A model generated the notes under the pieces. It did no database searches, had not been told where the DNA came from, and was given only the letters and a program-made list of their open reading frames with translations. The position numbers and the translations under genes are program-made. Shown here in pieces: positions 1 through 7,371 of a stretch of 36,186 nucleotides of DNA. The stretch covers positions 1 through 36,186 of the forward strand of contig NZ_JAMOIM010000046.1 of the NCBI RefSeq assembly GCF_026130545.1, read 5' to 3'. The first letter of the stretch is position 1. The number at the start of each line of letters is the position of its first letter. The DNA is from Lichenifustis flavocetrariae (GTDB lineage: Bacteria; Pseudomonadota; Alphaproteobacteria; Rhizobiales; Beijerinckiaceae).

Positions 1-1
1 G

Positions 2-24
2 GAAATCAAATCGAAATCCCAAAA
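2..24 (-). promoter_or_regulatory. Promoter-like element, left copy
   Basis: This AT-rich element is nearly identical to one at 1043-1066, which lies directly upstream of the minus-strand gene at 277-1011. Read on the minus strand, both contain GGGATTTC followed a few bases later by GATTTCC. The left copy would sit upstream of a minus-strand gene starting beyond the window edge, so the two genes may share a regulator. The repeat is seen directly; its regulatory role is inferred. Confidence 0.4.
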
Positions 25-211
25 GAACTGAGTGACTTGAGAGAAATGCCAATCACCGCCGCAGCAGCAGTGACGCGTCCCGTGTCATCCGCTTTCGCTC
101 TGGCGCGAAGGCCCGACGGGGCATTGATCGGTGGAGCGCAACGGTGGGCCGCGCGACGGCAGGGTTGTTCCGAGACACGGTCCGGGTTGCGAGCTCACGC
201 GCCCCCGATCT

Positions 212-239
212 CCGGGAGCGGGATTTCTCCCGCTCCGGG
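212..239. terminator. Hairpin after the 277-1011 gene
   Basis: A GC-rich stem (GGAGCGGGA at 215-223, TCCCGCTCC at 228-236, loop TTTC) extends outward past a mismatch. It lies about 40 bp downstream of the stop of the minus-strand gene. No U-tract follows, so it is only a candidate terminator. Confidence 0.4.
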
Positions 240-276
240 ACCGGCAGGTGCTCAATCCCAGCTGGCGTAGGTTGCC

Positions 277-1011
277 TTACGTCCCGCTTCGAGGTGCGTT
301 GACGCCTTGCAGCCACAGGTGCCGAAGGCTGCCATCGGCCAAGTCGTGCGCCAGAGCCGATGTGGTGATCGCCGTCAGGATGGGATGCCCCGGGCGGCCA
401 TCAAGGCGGAAGTACCGGTGCCCGGTCAGCTTCGCGAGTTGGGTGACGAGCCGAGACGCGACTTCAGGATCCATCATCCAGTCCCGGTGTTGCTCCAGCA
501 CCGCCTGGGCCAGTGACGCGACATCCGGCATGGGGTCGAAGTCCATTGCATCCGGGCTGTCCCGCAGGACGAACTCGGTCGACGTGGACTGATGGATCGC
601 AACCGCGAAGCCCCAGGCCGCCGGTCCGGTGACCGCGTGTAAGCCAACCCGCGACAAGACGACCTTCGAGGATCTGCCCCAAGGGTAGAGACCTTCCCGA
701 AGGCAGATGTCGTACCAGGCCTCGACCGCCCTCCCCAATGCGATGCGCATCTCGGGCGTCGCACGTTCCAACTTGTCGACCAGCGTACCGACATCGAGAT
801 ACCAGCGGCGCACCATCGACTGAAGAAGGCTGCTCGCGCGAAGCCTCCGGCGGAACATCTCTCCGAAGATCATCACCTCCGTCGGAGGAGATCCCGCCAC
901 GGCGATCGCGATGACTTCGATCTCGTCAGGTGTGAAGAGTTGACGGATGTCCGCTAGGAGATCGTTGTTCAGTGCAGGCGTTGGCGAGAGCGTATGCTTA
1001 TTGTTGACCAT
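277..1011 (-). CDS. Hypothetical protein, 244 aa
   Basis: I do not recognise this protein. It reads as a soluble cytoplasmic protein with no signal peptide or membrane segment. It has a mixed-charge helical first half (residues about 15-110) and a GHRYFRLDGRPGH segment near residues 208-220. The ATG at 1011 follows an AAGGA-type ribosome site, and the AT-rich promoter-like element at 1043-1066 lies just upstream. A GC-rich hairpin follows the stop. Codon use is normal for the window and the frame is intact, so it is probably a real gene. It sits left of a dead integrase and the CRISPR locus; nothing in the sequence ties it functionally to either. Confidence 0.6.
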   Translation of the reverse strand: MVNNKHTLSPTPALNNDLLADIRQLFTPDEIEVIAIAVAGSPPTEVMIFGEMFRRRLRASSLLQSMVRRWYLDVGTLVDKLERATPEMRIALGRAVEAWYDICLREGLYPWGRSSKVVLSRVGLHAVTGPAAWGFAVAIHQSTSTEFVLRDSPDAMDFDPMPDVASLAQAVLEQHRDWMMDPEVASRLVTQLAKLTGHRYFRLDGRPGHPILTAITTSALAHDLADGSLRHLWLQGVNAPRSGT

Positions 1012-1042
1012 GACGTGTTATCCTTGTTGAACTTGAGAAGGG

Positions 1043-1066
1043 GGAAATCAAAATTGAAATCCCAAA
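1043..1066 (-). promoter_or_regulatory. Promoter-like element, right copy
   Basis: This is the second copy of the element at 2-24, about 21 of 24 positions identical. It lies 30-55 bp upstream of the ATG at 1011 on the minus strand, the right distance for a promoter or operator. It contains spaced GATTTC direct repeats. The duplication upstream of two same-strand genes is visible only in part, because the second gene would be off the left edge. Confidence 0.4.
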
Positions 1067-1755
1067 TCGATCCCAAGCTCTTGGGGAGATCTCGCGACGG
1101 ATCCGGCTGACGGATCTGCAGCTCATCACGGGCCAGTCCGAAGTCGCACGACGTACGTGCGGGGCTGCACGGCCCTTCAACAAAAGATGATCTCACCGAG
1201 TGAGGCTATCGACGGCCGGAACCGGCCAGAATCGAGTGCTGTCTGGTCATCGTCATTGATCGCGGCGAGAGATCGTCAGCCGAGTTCGGGTGATACCTGC
1301 CGACAGGCCGACTCGGGGTGCCTCATGGGCGCCCTGATGAGGAGTTTCATGCAAATGCGAGGTCGAGGTAGTGCGAGCTTGCGGATGGCACTGCGCTGGA
1401 CACCGAAACCCTTGCCGATCGGGAAGGCAGCACATGCAGCGCGCACATGATGCTAAACATCGCCATCCTGTCGGCCGAGACCGTCAAGACGACCGTCGCC
1501 GGCACATCGCCGAGCGGATACATTTTGTCGGCTTGAACAAAGTACCAGCGGTTTGATAGTGGCGGGCTGATCAGCGACTACGCGGCAGTCGATTTTCTGG
1601 CGGTACGCGTTGCCAGCTGATGGCCGATCACGAACATTCGGTGCCAACCGTGGATCCAATTGCAACTTTCTACTAAACTCGGGGGGTCGCGGCGCCGGTT
1701 GGCCGCCCCAGTTTTCATCAGTAGTAAGTCTGCTTGGACTGCACCAGACGGCCGA
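1067..1755. other. Stretch with no recognisable gene
   Basis: All open frames here are short and show no family motif on either strand. The right part continues the decayed integrase region, and sequence downstream of position 1740 no longer resembles that family. It is best described as degraded intergenic DNA. Confidence 0.5.
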
Positions 1756-2010
1756 ATGATGGCCCGCCAGCGTGACCCAATCGTCCACCAGTCGGCGGTA
1801 CTGCCGCGTCGTGACATGGCCGCCGACATGGCTTCGGCTCGGGACAGCCAGTCGCCCGAGCGTAGAACGCGTTTCTTCAACCACACCACGAGCGCTTCGC
1901 GTATCGGGTCGGTCAGCTCGAAGCGAACGGGGCGGCGGTCTTCTGTTGGACGACGGTCGTTCGAAGTCGGACAGAGTCAACCAGGTGGAATCGAGGTAGT
2001 ACCCGAGCCT
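1756..2010 (-). pseudogene. Tyrosine recombinase (integrase) remnant
   Basis: Three minus-strand frames carry pieces of a phage-type integrase C-terminal domain in the right order. They are a TTVVQQK-like piece, then RRPVRFELTDPIREAL (about 1880-1940), then SHVGGHVTTRQYRRLVDDW (about 1775-1835). At least two frameshifts separate them. The expected next block, with the H-x-L-R-R and catalytic tyrosine motifs (GTHSLRRTK...LLGH), is missing after the AVW at about 1745. The gene is therefore dead and truncated. Assignment to the integrase family is from memory of these conserved blocks. Its position immediately before the CRISPR locus suggests the locus lies next to an old integration site. Confidence 0.65.
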
Positions 2011-2028
2011 TGAACAATGGGTGAGCTC

Positions 2029-2050
2029 GTAACTTACGTTACAAAGTAAC
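2029..2050. promoter_or_regulatory. Tandem dyad operator upstream of cas3
   Basis: Three alternating half-sites are packed together: GTAAC (2029-2033), GTTAC (2038-2042) and GTAAC (2046-2050). They form two overlapping palindromes, GTAAC-N4-GTTAC and GTTAC-N3-GTAAC. They lie about 145 bp upstream of the cas3 ATG. GTTACTTTG, the reverse complement of 2042-2050 with its flank, recurs at 4537-4545 just after cas3, at the site proposed below as a guide target. This fits a transcription-factor site for cas genes, but the factor is unknown. Confidence 0.45.
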
Positions 2051-2193
2051 TATTTTTGTCTGCGCTTTTGCTTGGGTGAGAGGCTTCCAGATACGTTTTT
2101 GTCGGCTATGTGTCGGTCCATCCTTGCATTTTTTTGCGCCAGAGCCTCGGTAATATTGCAACGCCAGTTGCTCTCCAGGAAAGTGCAACGATC

Positions 2194-4524
2194 ATGACTG
2201 CGGTGTTCGCCCATTCGGTACCGCATCTCCCGCAGACATGCTGGGAGACTCTGGCCGAGCATGCGGTAGCCGTGGCTGAAAGTAGTGAGATGCGAGCCAG
2301 TCCAATCGGTGTCGCGCCCCTAGCGCGCGCTGCCGGCATGTTGCATGACATCGGGAAATGTTCGACCGCGTTTCGGACCTACATCGAGAGCGACACCGGA
2401 CAAGGCCCGGACCACTCGACTGCAGGTGCGGTCGAGGCGCTGCGCCTCTATCCAGGCCCGATCGGACGCATGCTAGCCTTTGTGATCGCGGGCCACCATG
2501 CCGGGCTCGCGGATGGGCCGGATCTCGGAATCCGGCTTGAAAAGAATCTGCCGACCTATGCGGGCTGGGAAGCCGAAGTGGGTCCGCTGCCGCCGGCAGG
2601 GGTTTGCGGCGCGCGCCTGCGCGGATCGAGCCCGCACCGCGGCTTCTCGCTCGCCTTCCTCATCCGCATGCTGTTCTCGTGCCTCGTCGACGCCGATTTC
2701 GTCGAGACGGAGAGGTTCTACGCGAAGGTGGCCGGGCAGCACGTCGAGCGCGAAGGCTTCACGCCGCTTCCCGTGCTCCACGAGCGGCTGCAGCGCTTCA
2801 TGGCCGCCATGCGGGCGAGCGCCGAGGCGACCGCGGTCAACACCCTTCGTGCCACCATCCTCGACCACGCTATCGGCAAGGCCCCGCTTGCCCCCGGCCT
2901 TTTCACCCTTACGGTCCCGACCGGAGGCGGCAAGACCCTAGTATCGCTTTCCTTCGCACTGGAGCATGCGCGCCGCCACGAGCTACGGCGCGTCATCTAC
3001 GTCATCCCGTTTACATCGGTGATCGAGCAGGTCGCGAGCGTTTTCCGCAGCGCTCTCGCGCTCGAACCGGGCGGGGAGAACCAGGACGACATCCTCGAGC
3101 ACCATGCGAACTTCGACTGGGAGGCAGCGACCCGCCTCGCCGTCGAAGACGGTCGTGGCAGCGACCCGGCCGACCGGCTGCGCCGCGGCGCCGAGAACTG
3201 GGAGGCGCCCGTCGTCGTGACCACAGCCGTGCAGTTCTTCGAGAGCCTCTTCGCCAACCGAACGAGCCGCTGCCGCAAGCTGCATAACCTCGCGAAAAGC
3301 GTCATCGTGCTCGACGAGGCCCAGACCCTGCCGCTGCCCCTGCTGCGCCCCTGCCTGGCGGCTCTCGATGAACTCCAGCGCAATTACGGGGCAAGCGTGG
3401 TCCTCTGCACCGCGACCCAACCAGCCCTGCGGGTGCAGGACGGGTTCGACAAAGCCAAGCCAGGCCACGTCTCCAGCGCGCTAAACATCCCGTCAGACCG
3501 AGAACTCGCGCCCGATCCGGAAGGCCTTGCGGCGCGCCTGAAGCGCGTTGCGATCGAGCGGCTCGAACAACCGATCACCGACGCCGAAATCGCAGCCCGC
3601 TTCGCGGCGCAGGTGCAGATGCTCTGCATCGTCAATTCACGCGGTCACGCCCAGGCGCTGTTCGGCGCCATCCGCGAGCTACCGGGGGCCATGCACCTAT
3701 CCACCCTCATGTGCCCGGCCCATCGCCGCATCGTGCTAGCCGAGGCACGGCGGCGCCTTAAGGCCGGAGCGCCCGTCCGCATCGTCTCGACCTCGCTTAT
3801 CGAGGCAGGCGTCGACATCGATCTGCCGGAGGTCTGGCGTGCCGCGGCCGGCCTCGATTCAATCGCGCAGGCGGCCGGGCGCTGCAACCGCGAGGGCAAG
3901 CGCAAAGAGCTCGGGCGCGTGGTGGTGTTCGAACCGGCCGAAGCGGTCCTGTCGCCGGAGTTCGAACACGCTTGGCAGGCGGCCCGCGCCGTTCTCCGCG
4001 GGAGCGGCGACCCGCTCGCCCCTGCCGCCATACGGTCCTATTTCGGCGAGGTCTATTGGCAAAAAGGGCCCGAGGCGCTCGACGCCGCCCGCCTCGAGGG
4101 CGAGACCTATCCGATCCTGCAAAAGATCGCCGAGCGCGCACCGCAAAATGGAGAGAAGGACCCGCTGCTCGCCTTTCCCTTCGCCTCCATCGGGCAGGCG
4201 TTTCGCGTGATCGAGGAGGTGATGGAGCCGGTGATCGTCCCCTGGCGGGCCGCGCCGGGCGATGACACGTGCGAAACCATCCTGCGGCGCGTCGCAGCCA
4301 TGGACAAGCCGCTTGGCCCGGACCTGCGGAGGCTGCAACGCTATGTCGTCGCCATCCCGCGCAAGGTCCGGTCAGAATGGCTGGCCCTCGGCGTGCTTCG
4401 GCCGGTCCATCCGGCGCTCGGCGACGCGCTGCTCCGTTTCGAGGGATTGGAACACTACGACGAGGACACCGGCGTTCGCCTGAGGGCGCCGCTGGAGCGG
4501 GGGGTTTGGAGCAACGTCTTGTAA
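2194..4524 (+). CDS. cas3: CRISPR-associated helicase/nuclease Cas3, type I-C
   Basis: Cas3 unwinds and degrades the target strand after Cascade forms an R-loop. The 776-aa protein has an N-terminal HD nuclease domain and a C-terminal superfamily 2 helicase. HD residues seen are LHDIGK (about 50-55), DH (about 73-74) and GHH (about 100-102). Helicase motifs are PTGGGKT (242-248), DEAQ (374-377), and the late STSLIEAGVDID and QAAGRCNREG motifs. I chose the ATG at 2194 because AGGAAAG lies about 10 bp upstream and the protein then begins MTAVFAHS, as family members do. The open frame extends back to 2110 with a GTG. The gene is intact and same-strand with the other cas genes, but a 322-bp gap separates it from cas5c, which is unusual for type I-C operons. 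Confidence 0.96.
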   Translation: MTAVFAHSVPHLPQTCWETLAEHAVAVAESSEMRASPIGVAPLARAAGMLHDIGKCSTAFRTYIESDTGQGPDHSTAGAVEALRLYPGPIGRMLAFVIAGHHAGLADGPDLGIRLEKNLPTYAGWEAEVGPLPPAGVCGARLRGSSPHRGFSLAFLIRMLFSCLVDADFVETERFYAKVAGQHVEREGFTPLPVLHERLQRFMAAMRASAEATAVNTLRATILDHAIGKAPLAPGLFTLTVPTGGGKTLVSLSFALEHARRHELRRVIYVIPFTSVIEQVASVFRSALALEPGGENQDDILEHHANFDWEAATRLAVEDGRGSDPADRLRRGAENWEAPVVVTTAVQFFESLFANRTSRCRKLHNLAKSVIVLDEAQTLPLPLLRPCLAALDELQRNYGASVVLCTATQPALRVQDGFDKAKPGHVSSALNIPSDRELAPDPEGLAARLKRVAIERLEQPITDAEIAARFAAQVQMLCIVNSRGHAQALFGAIRELPGAMHLSTLMCPAHRRIVLAEARRRLKAGAPVRIVSTSLIEAGVDIDLPEVWRAAAGLDSIAQAAGRCNREGKRKELGRVVVFEPAEAVLSPEFEHAWQAARAVLRGSGDPLAPAAIRSYFGEVYWQKGPEALDAARLEGETYPILQKIAERAPQNGEKDPLLAFPFASIGQAFRVIEEVMEPVIVPWRAAPGDDTCETILRRVAAMDKPLGPDLRRLQRYVVAIPRKVRSEWLALGVLRPVHPALGDALLRFEGLEHYDEDTGVRLRAPLERGVWSNVL

Positions 4525-4547
4525 ATTCACTGCATCGTTACTTTGAG
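4519..4547 (+). promoter_or_regulatory. Candidate guide target and possible promoter
   Basis: TTC at 4526-4528, the usual type I-C PAM, is followed at 4529 by ACTGCATCGTTAC. This matches the bases directly after the orphan CRISPR repeat (4722 onward) at 11 of the first 13 positions. The same stretch could hold a weak sigma-70-type promoter, with TTGTAA at 4519-4524 and TTTGAG at 4542-4547, 17 bp apart, so a bound Cascade would cover it. GTTACTTTG (4537-4545) is shared in inverted form with the cas3 upstream dyad. The matches are seen; the function is inferred. Confidence 0.45.
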
Positions 4548-4612
4548 CCTAGATGCGACAGCGTTCACAGGAAGCCTTTGCCGCTCCAGATTGGCATCGT
4601 GGAGGAACTGCG

Positions 4613-4738
4613 ATGTCACGACGCCTGCCAAGGATTACCGTTACGGTCGATGCCGATGGAAAGGTGGTTTTGATCATTGAACCCATAATAGGTCGCTTCT
4701 CAATTGGGCGCGGATCGAAACACTGCAGCGTTGCGTGA
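4613..4738 (+). CDS. Small hypothetical ORF between cas3 and cas5c, 41 aa
   Basis: An ATG at 4613 follows a good ribosome site (TGGAGGA at 4600-4606). The predicted product is basic at the start and has a beta-prone core, ITVTVDADGKVVLIIEP. Its last 15 codons run through the orphan CRISPR repeat and into the guide-like bases. I do not recognise it. It may be a real small protein, a leader peptide whose translation affects the RNA below it, or a chance frame. The good ribosome site and protein-like core favour translation; the overlap with the repeat argues that at least the 3' end is constrained as RNA. Confidence 0.35.
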   Translation: MSRRLPRITVTVDADGKVVLIIEPIIGRFSIGRGSKHCSVA

Positions 4739-4755
4739 GGCTAGCCTGACAGGAG
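4692..4755 (+). ncRNA. Orphan CRISPR repeat plus guide: candidate Cas-regulating RNA
   Basis: Positions 4692-4721 are a degenerate copy of the array repeat. The first five bases (GTCGC) and the last sixteen (GGGCGCGGATCGAAAC) are identical to it, while the middle, which forms the stem, has diverged and is one base shorter. The following bases, from 4722, match a site 193 bp upstream (4529) at positions 1-6, 8-11, 13 and 15, and that site carries a 5' TTC. A strong hairpin at 4753-4785 follows and no second repeat is seen. Known Cas-regulating RNAs (CreR) and CreA antitoxins have this design: a lone repeat with a short seed match to a cas or toxin promoter. The weakened stem could impair Cas5c processing. 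A leftover repeat from an old array is the main alternative. Confidence 0.55.
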
Positions 4756-4785
4756 TACCCCTGATTCCAATCATCCGGGGTACTC
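4753..4785 (+). terminator. Strong hairpin between orphan repeat and cas5c
   Basis: GAGTACCCCTGATT (4753-4766) pairs with AATCA (4769-4773) and GGGGTACTC (4777-4785), leaving a TCC bulge and a two-base loop, 14 base pairs in all. It begins about 30 nt after the orphan repeat, where a guide RNA would end. No U-run follows, so it may be a terminator, a 3' stabiliser for the small RNA, or a leader structure of cas5c. Confidence 0.55.
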
Positions 4786-4876
4786 TCTTCCGGTGATCAA
4801 GTTCTCCTGTGTGTAACTCTATTGAACTGCTTCGATTTTGTAGTCTTTGAATAGAGTATTCCTGGGAGGGCTTTGC

Positions 4877-5551
4877 ATGAGCTATGGCATCCGCCTGCGG
4901 GTCTGGGGCGAGCGCGCCTGTTTTACGCGCCCGGAGATGAAAGTTGAAAGGGTCTCATATGACATGATGACCCCCTCGGCCGCCCGGGGCATCCTCGAAG
5001 CCATCCTGTGGAAGCCGCAGATGCGCTGGGTGGTGGACCGCATCCACGTGCTCAACCCAATTCGCTTCCAGTCCTTTCGTCGCAACGAGGTCGGGGCGAA
5101 GGCTTCGGCCACGATGGCCGAGCGCGCCATGCGGGCCGGCACGACCGCGGGGCTCGGCCTCGTCGTGGAGGACAACCGCCAACAGCGTGCCACGACGATG
5201 CTGGTCGACGTAGACTACGTGATCGAGGCGCATTTTGCGCTGACCGACAAGGCCGGGCCGGCCGACAGCGCCGCCAAATACATCAGCATCTTCAATCGCC
5301 GCGCCGAAACCGGCCAATGCTTCCACCGGCCCTGCCTCGGCACGCGCGAGTTCACGGCGGATTTCGCGATACTGGCGCCCGAGGCCGCGCTGCCGCCCTC
5401 GCGGCTGCCGGCGGACCAGCGCGGCCGTGACTTCGGCTGGATGCTGCACGACATCGCCTGGCCCGAGCGCACCTCCCGCTTCTTTCACGCCCGCCTCGAC
5501 GACGGCGTGCTCGACGTGCAGCGCTGCCTCGCGGAAGGCACGGTCGCATGA
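4877..5551 (+). CDS. cas5c: Type I-C Cascade subunit and crRNA endonuclease Cas5c
   Basis: In type I-C, which lacks Cas6, Cas5c cleaves pre-crRNA at the repeat stem base and stays bound to the 5' handle. The 224-aa protein begins MSYGIRLRVWGERACFTRPE and carries the family blocks RVSYDMMTPSAARGILEAI and NPIRFQSFRRNE. I chose the ATG at 4877 because GGGAGGG lies just upstream and homologues start with this short beta strand; the frame extends ten codons further to a TTG at 4847. The stop overlaps the cas8c ATG by four bases (ATGA), so the two are translationally coupled. It is the first gene of the effector operon. Confidence 0.95.
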   Translation: MSYGIRLRVWGERACFTRPEMKVERVSYDMMTPSAARGILEAILWKPQMRWVVDRIHVLNPIRFQSFRRNEVGAKASATMAERAMRAGTTAGLGLVVEDNRQQRATTMLVDVDYVIEAHFALTDKAGPADSAAKYISIFNRRAETGQCFHRPCLGTREFTADFAILAPEAALPPSRLPADQRGRDFGWMLHDIAWPERTSRFFHARLDDGVLDVQRCLAEGTVA

Positions 5552-7371
5552 CCATTCTCCAGTCGCTCGACGGCTATTATGGGCGCATGGCGGCGCGCGG
5601 CGAGGCCGAGCGGCCCGGCTTCTCGCGCGAGAAGATCAGCTTCGTAGTCGTGCTCTCGGGGGACGGCACGCCGCTCGACGTGCTCGACATTCGCGCGCCC
5701 AGCGGCAAGAAGCTGCAGCCGGTGCTGCGCGAAGTGCCGGCCGCCGTGAAGCGAGCTTCCAATATCCTGGCGAACCGCTTTTGGGACAAGACCGCATACG
5801 TTCTTGGTCGCACCGCCGGACCCGATCATCGCACTTCGCGAGAGCACGCCGCTTTCAAGGCGCTCCATCGCGACCTTCTCGCAGGCGCCACCGACGAGGG
5901 TCTTGTGGCGCTGCTGCGGTTCCTTGGGCAGTGGCAGCCCTCCGCTTTCGATGCGGCCCCCTTCCGTTCTGAGATGCTTGACGCCAATATCGTGTTCCGG
6001 CTTGAAGGCGAGCCCGGCTTCGTCCACGAGCGCGAGGCGGCCCGCACCCTTCTCGCGGCAGCCGACACCACGAGCAGGGCGGAGGGCGAGATCTGCCTCG
6101 TCACGGGCACGCGCGGCGCCGTCCAGCGCCTGCATCCGAGCATCAAGGGTGTCCAGGGCGCGCAAAGCTCCGGGGCAGCGCTCGTGTCCTTCAACCGCGA
6201 CGCCTTCACGTCCCTCGGCAAGGAGCAGGGTGCGAATGCGCCGACCTCGGAAACGGCCGCCTTTCAGTATGGCGCTGCACTGAACCGCATGCTCGACCGC
6301 AGCAGCCGCAACCGCCTGTCCCGGCCCATCGGCGACGCCACGGTCGCGTTCTGGGCCGACACGTCGGCGACCGTGAGCGAGGAAGCGGCAGTCGCGGCCG
6401 AAGCCCTGTTCTTTGAAATCGTCGAACCGCAGCCGACCGACGACGATGCCCAGGAAACCGCAAAACTCGGCGACGCTCTCTCCAAGGTCGCGGCCGGCCG
6501 GCCGCAAGAGGCCCGACCGGCCCTGCGGCCGGGCACGCGCTTCCACGTGCTCGGCCTGTCGCCGAATGCCGCGCGCCTGTCGGTCCGTTATTGGCTCGAC
6601 GACACGTTCGAGGCCTTCGCGCAGCGGCTGCTCGACCATCAACGGGACTTGTGCCTCGAGCCGCCACCAAAGGGCTGGGGCCGCAAGACGCCGTCGGTCA
6701 GCCGCCTGCTCGCCAAGACCATGGCCCTGCAGGAGAAGTTCGATAACATCCCGCCACTGCTCGCCGGCGAGGTGATGCGCGCCGTGCTCGGCGGTACTCG
6801 CTATCCGCGCACCTGGCTCGGGGCCGCCCTGATCCGCCTGCGGGCCGGCGACGACCCGTCCACCGGCTGGCACGCGGCCGCGATCCGCGCCGTGCTTGAA
6901 CGCGACCGGCGCCGCAGCCCCGATGCCGAACGCACCCAGGAGATTCCCGTGAGCCTCGCCAAGGACTTCGATGACCCCGCCTACCAGCTCGGCCGGCTCT
7001 TCGCCGCGCTCGAGACCGCGCAGCGCCTCGCGCTCGGCCGCGTCAACGCGACGATCCGCGACCGCTACTTCGGCGCCGCCTCGGCGACGCCCGCCATCGT
7101 CTTCCCACTGCTGCTGCGCGGCGTGCAGAACCACATCGGCAAGCTGCGCAAGGACCATAAGGACGGGTGGATCGAGCGCGAGATCGGCGAGATCGTCGAC
7201 CGCCTGCCAGCTGCGCTGCCGCGCAGCCTGAAGCTCGAGGCGCAGGGGCGCTTCGCCATCGGCTTCTATCACCAGCGGCAGGCGCAGTTCGCCAAGCGGC
7301 CGGACGTCGCCGCGACGCTCGATACTCAGGACATCGAGCCCGAGGAAGGGGAAACGAATGACAACGTCTGA
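5548..7371 (+). CDS. cas8c: Type I-C Cascade large subunit Cas8c (Csd1)
   Basis: Cas8c recognises the PAM and starts R-loop formation. The 607-aa length is typical. Family features seen include [12 protein letters not shown] near residue 30, [15 protein letters not shown] near residue 70, GEICLVTG near residue 185, and the helical C-terminal part with [12 protein letters not shown] and [11 protein letters not shown]. The last third also encodes Cas11c from an internal start (separate entry). The ATG overlaps the cas5c stop, and the 3' end overlaps cas7c by 14 bp. A long open frame on the opposite strand is a GC-rich shadow. Confidence 0.93.
   Translation: MTILQSLDGYYGRMAARGEAERPGFSREKISFVVVLSGDGTPLDVLDIRAPSGKKLQPVLREVPAAVKRASNILANRFWDKTAYVLGRTAGPDHRTSREHAAFKALHRDLLAGATDEGLVALLRFLGQWQPSAFDAAPFRSEMLDANIVFRLEGEPGFVHEREAARTLLAAADTTSRAEGEICLVTGTRGAVQRLHPSIKGVQGAQSSGAALVSFNRDAFTSLGKEQGANAPTSETAAFQYGAALNRMLDRSSRNRLSRPIGDATVAFWADTSATVSEEAAVAAEALFFEIVEPQPTDDDAQETAKLGDALSKVAAGRPQEARPALRPGTRFHVLGLSPNAARLSVRYWLDDTFEAFAQRLLDHQRDLCLEPPPKGWGRKTPSVSRLLAKTMALQEKFDNIPPLLAGEVMRAVLGGTRYPRTWLGAALIRLRAGDDPSTGWHAAAIRAVLERDRRRSPDAERTQEIPVSLAKDFDDPAYQLGRLFAALETAQRLALGRVNATIRDRYFGAASATPAIVFPLLLRGVQNHIGKLRKDHKDGWIEREIGEIVDRLPAALPRSLKLEAQGRFAIGFYHQRQAQFAKRPDVAATLDTQDIEPEEGETNDNV
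6949..7371 (+). CDS. cas11c: Internally translated small subunit Cas11c
   Basis: Type I-C systems make their small subunit from an internal start within cas8c; it lines the Cascade belly and stabilises the R-loop. An in-frame GTG at 6949 has an ideal ribosome site, AGGAG at 6938-6942, six bases upstream. The predicted 140-aa product starts [20 protein letters not shown]. This agrees with described Cas11c proteins, which begin just before the GRLFA...LE block. The frame and stop are those of cas8c. Standard gene callers miss such genes. The site is seen directly; use of it is inferred from the family. Confidence 0.8.
   Translation: MSLAKDFDDPAYQLGRLFAALETAQRLALGRVNATIRDRYFGAASATPAIVFPLLLRGVQNHIGKLRKDHKDGWIEREIGEIVDRLPAALPRSLKLEAQGRFAIGFYHQRQAQFAKRPDVAATLDTQDIEPEEGETNDNV

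Noticed and set aside
1380-1560. Short hydrophobic minus-strand frame starting MYPLGDVPATVVL
   Set aside because: There is no convincing ribosome site and no recognisable family; it lies in degraded DNA beside the integrase remnant.
4822-4857. sigma-70-like promoter TTGAAC just before cas5c
   Set aside because: No -10 box at acceptable spacing; the candidates lie 24 bp away or too close to the start codon.
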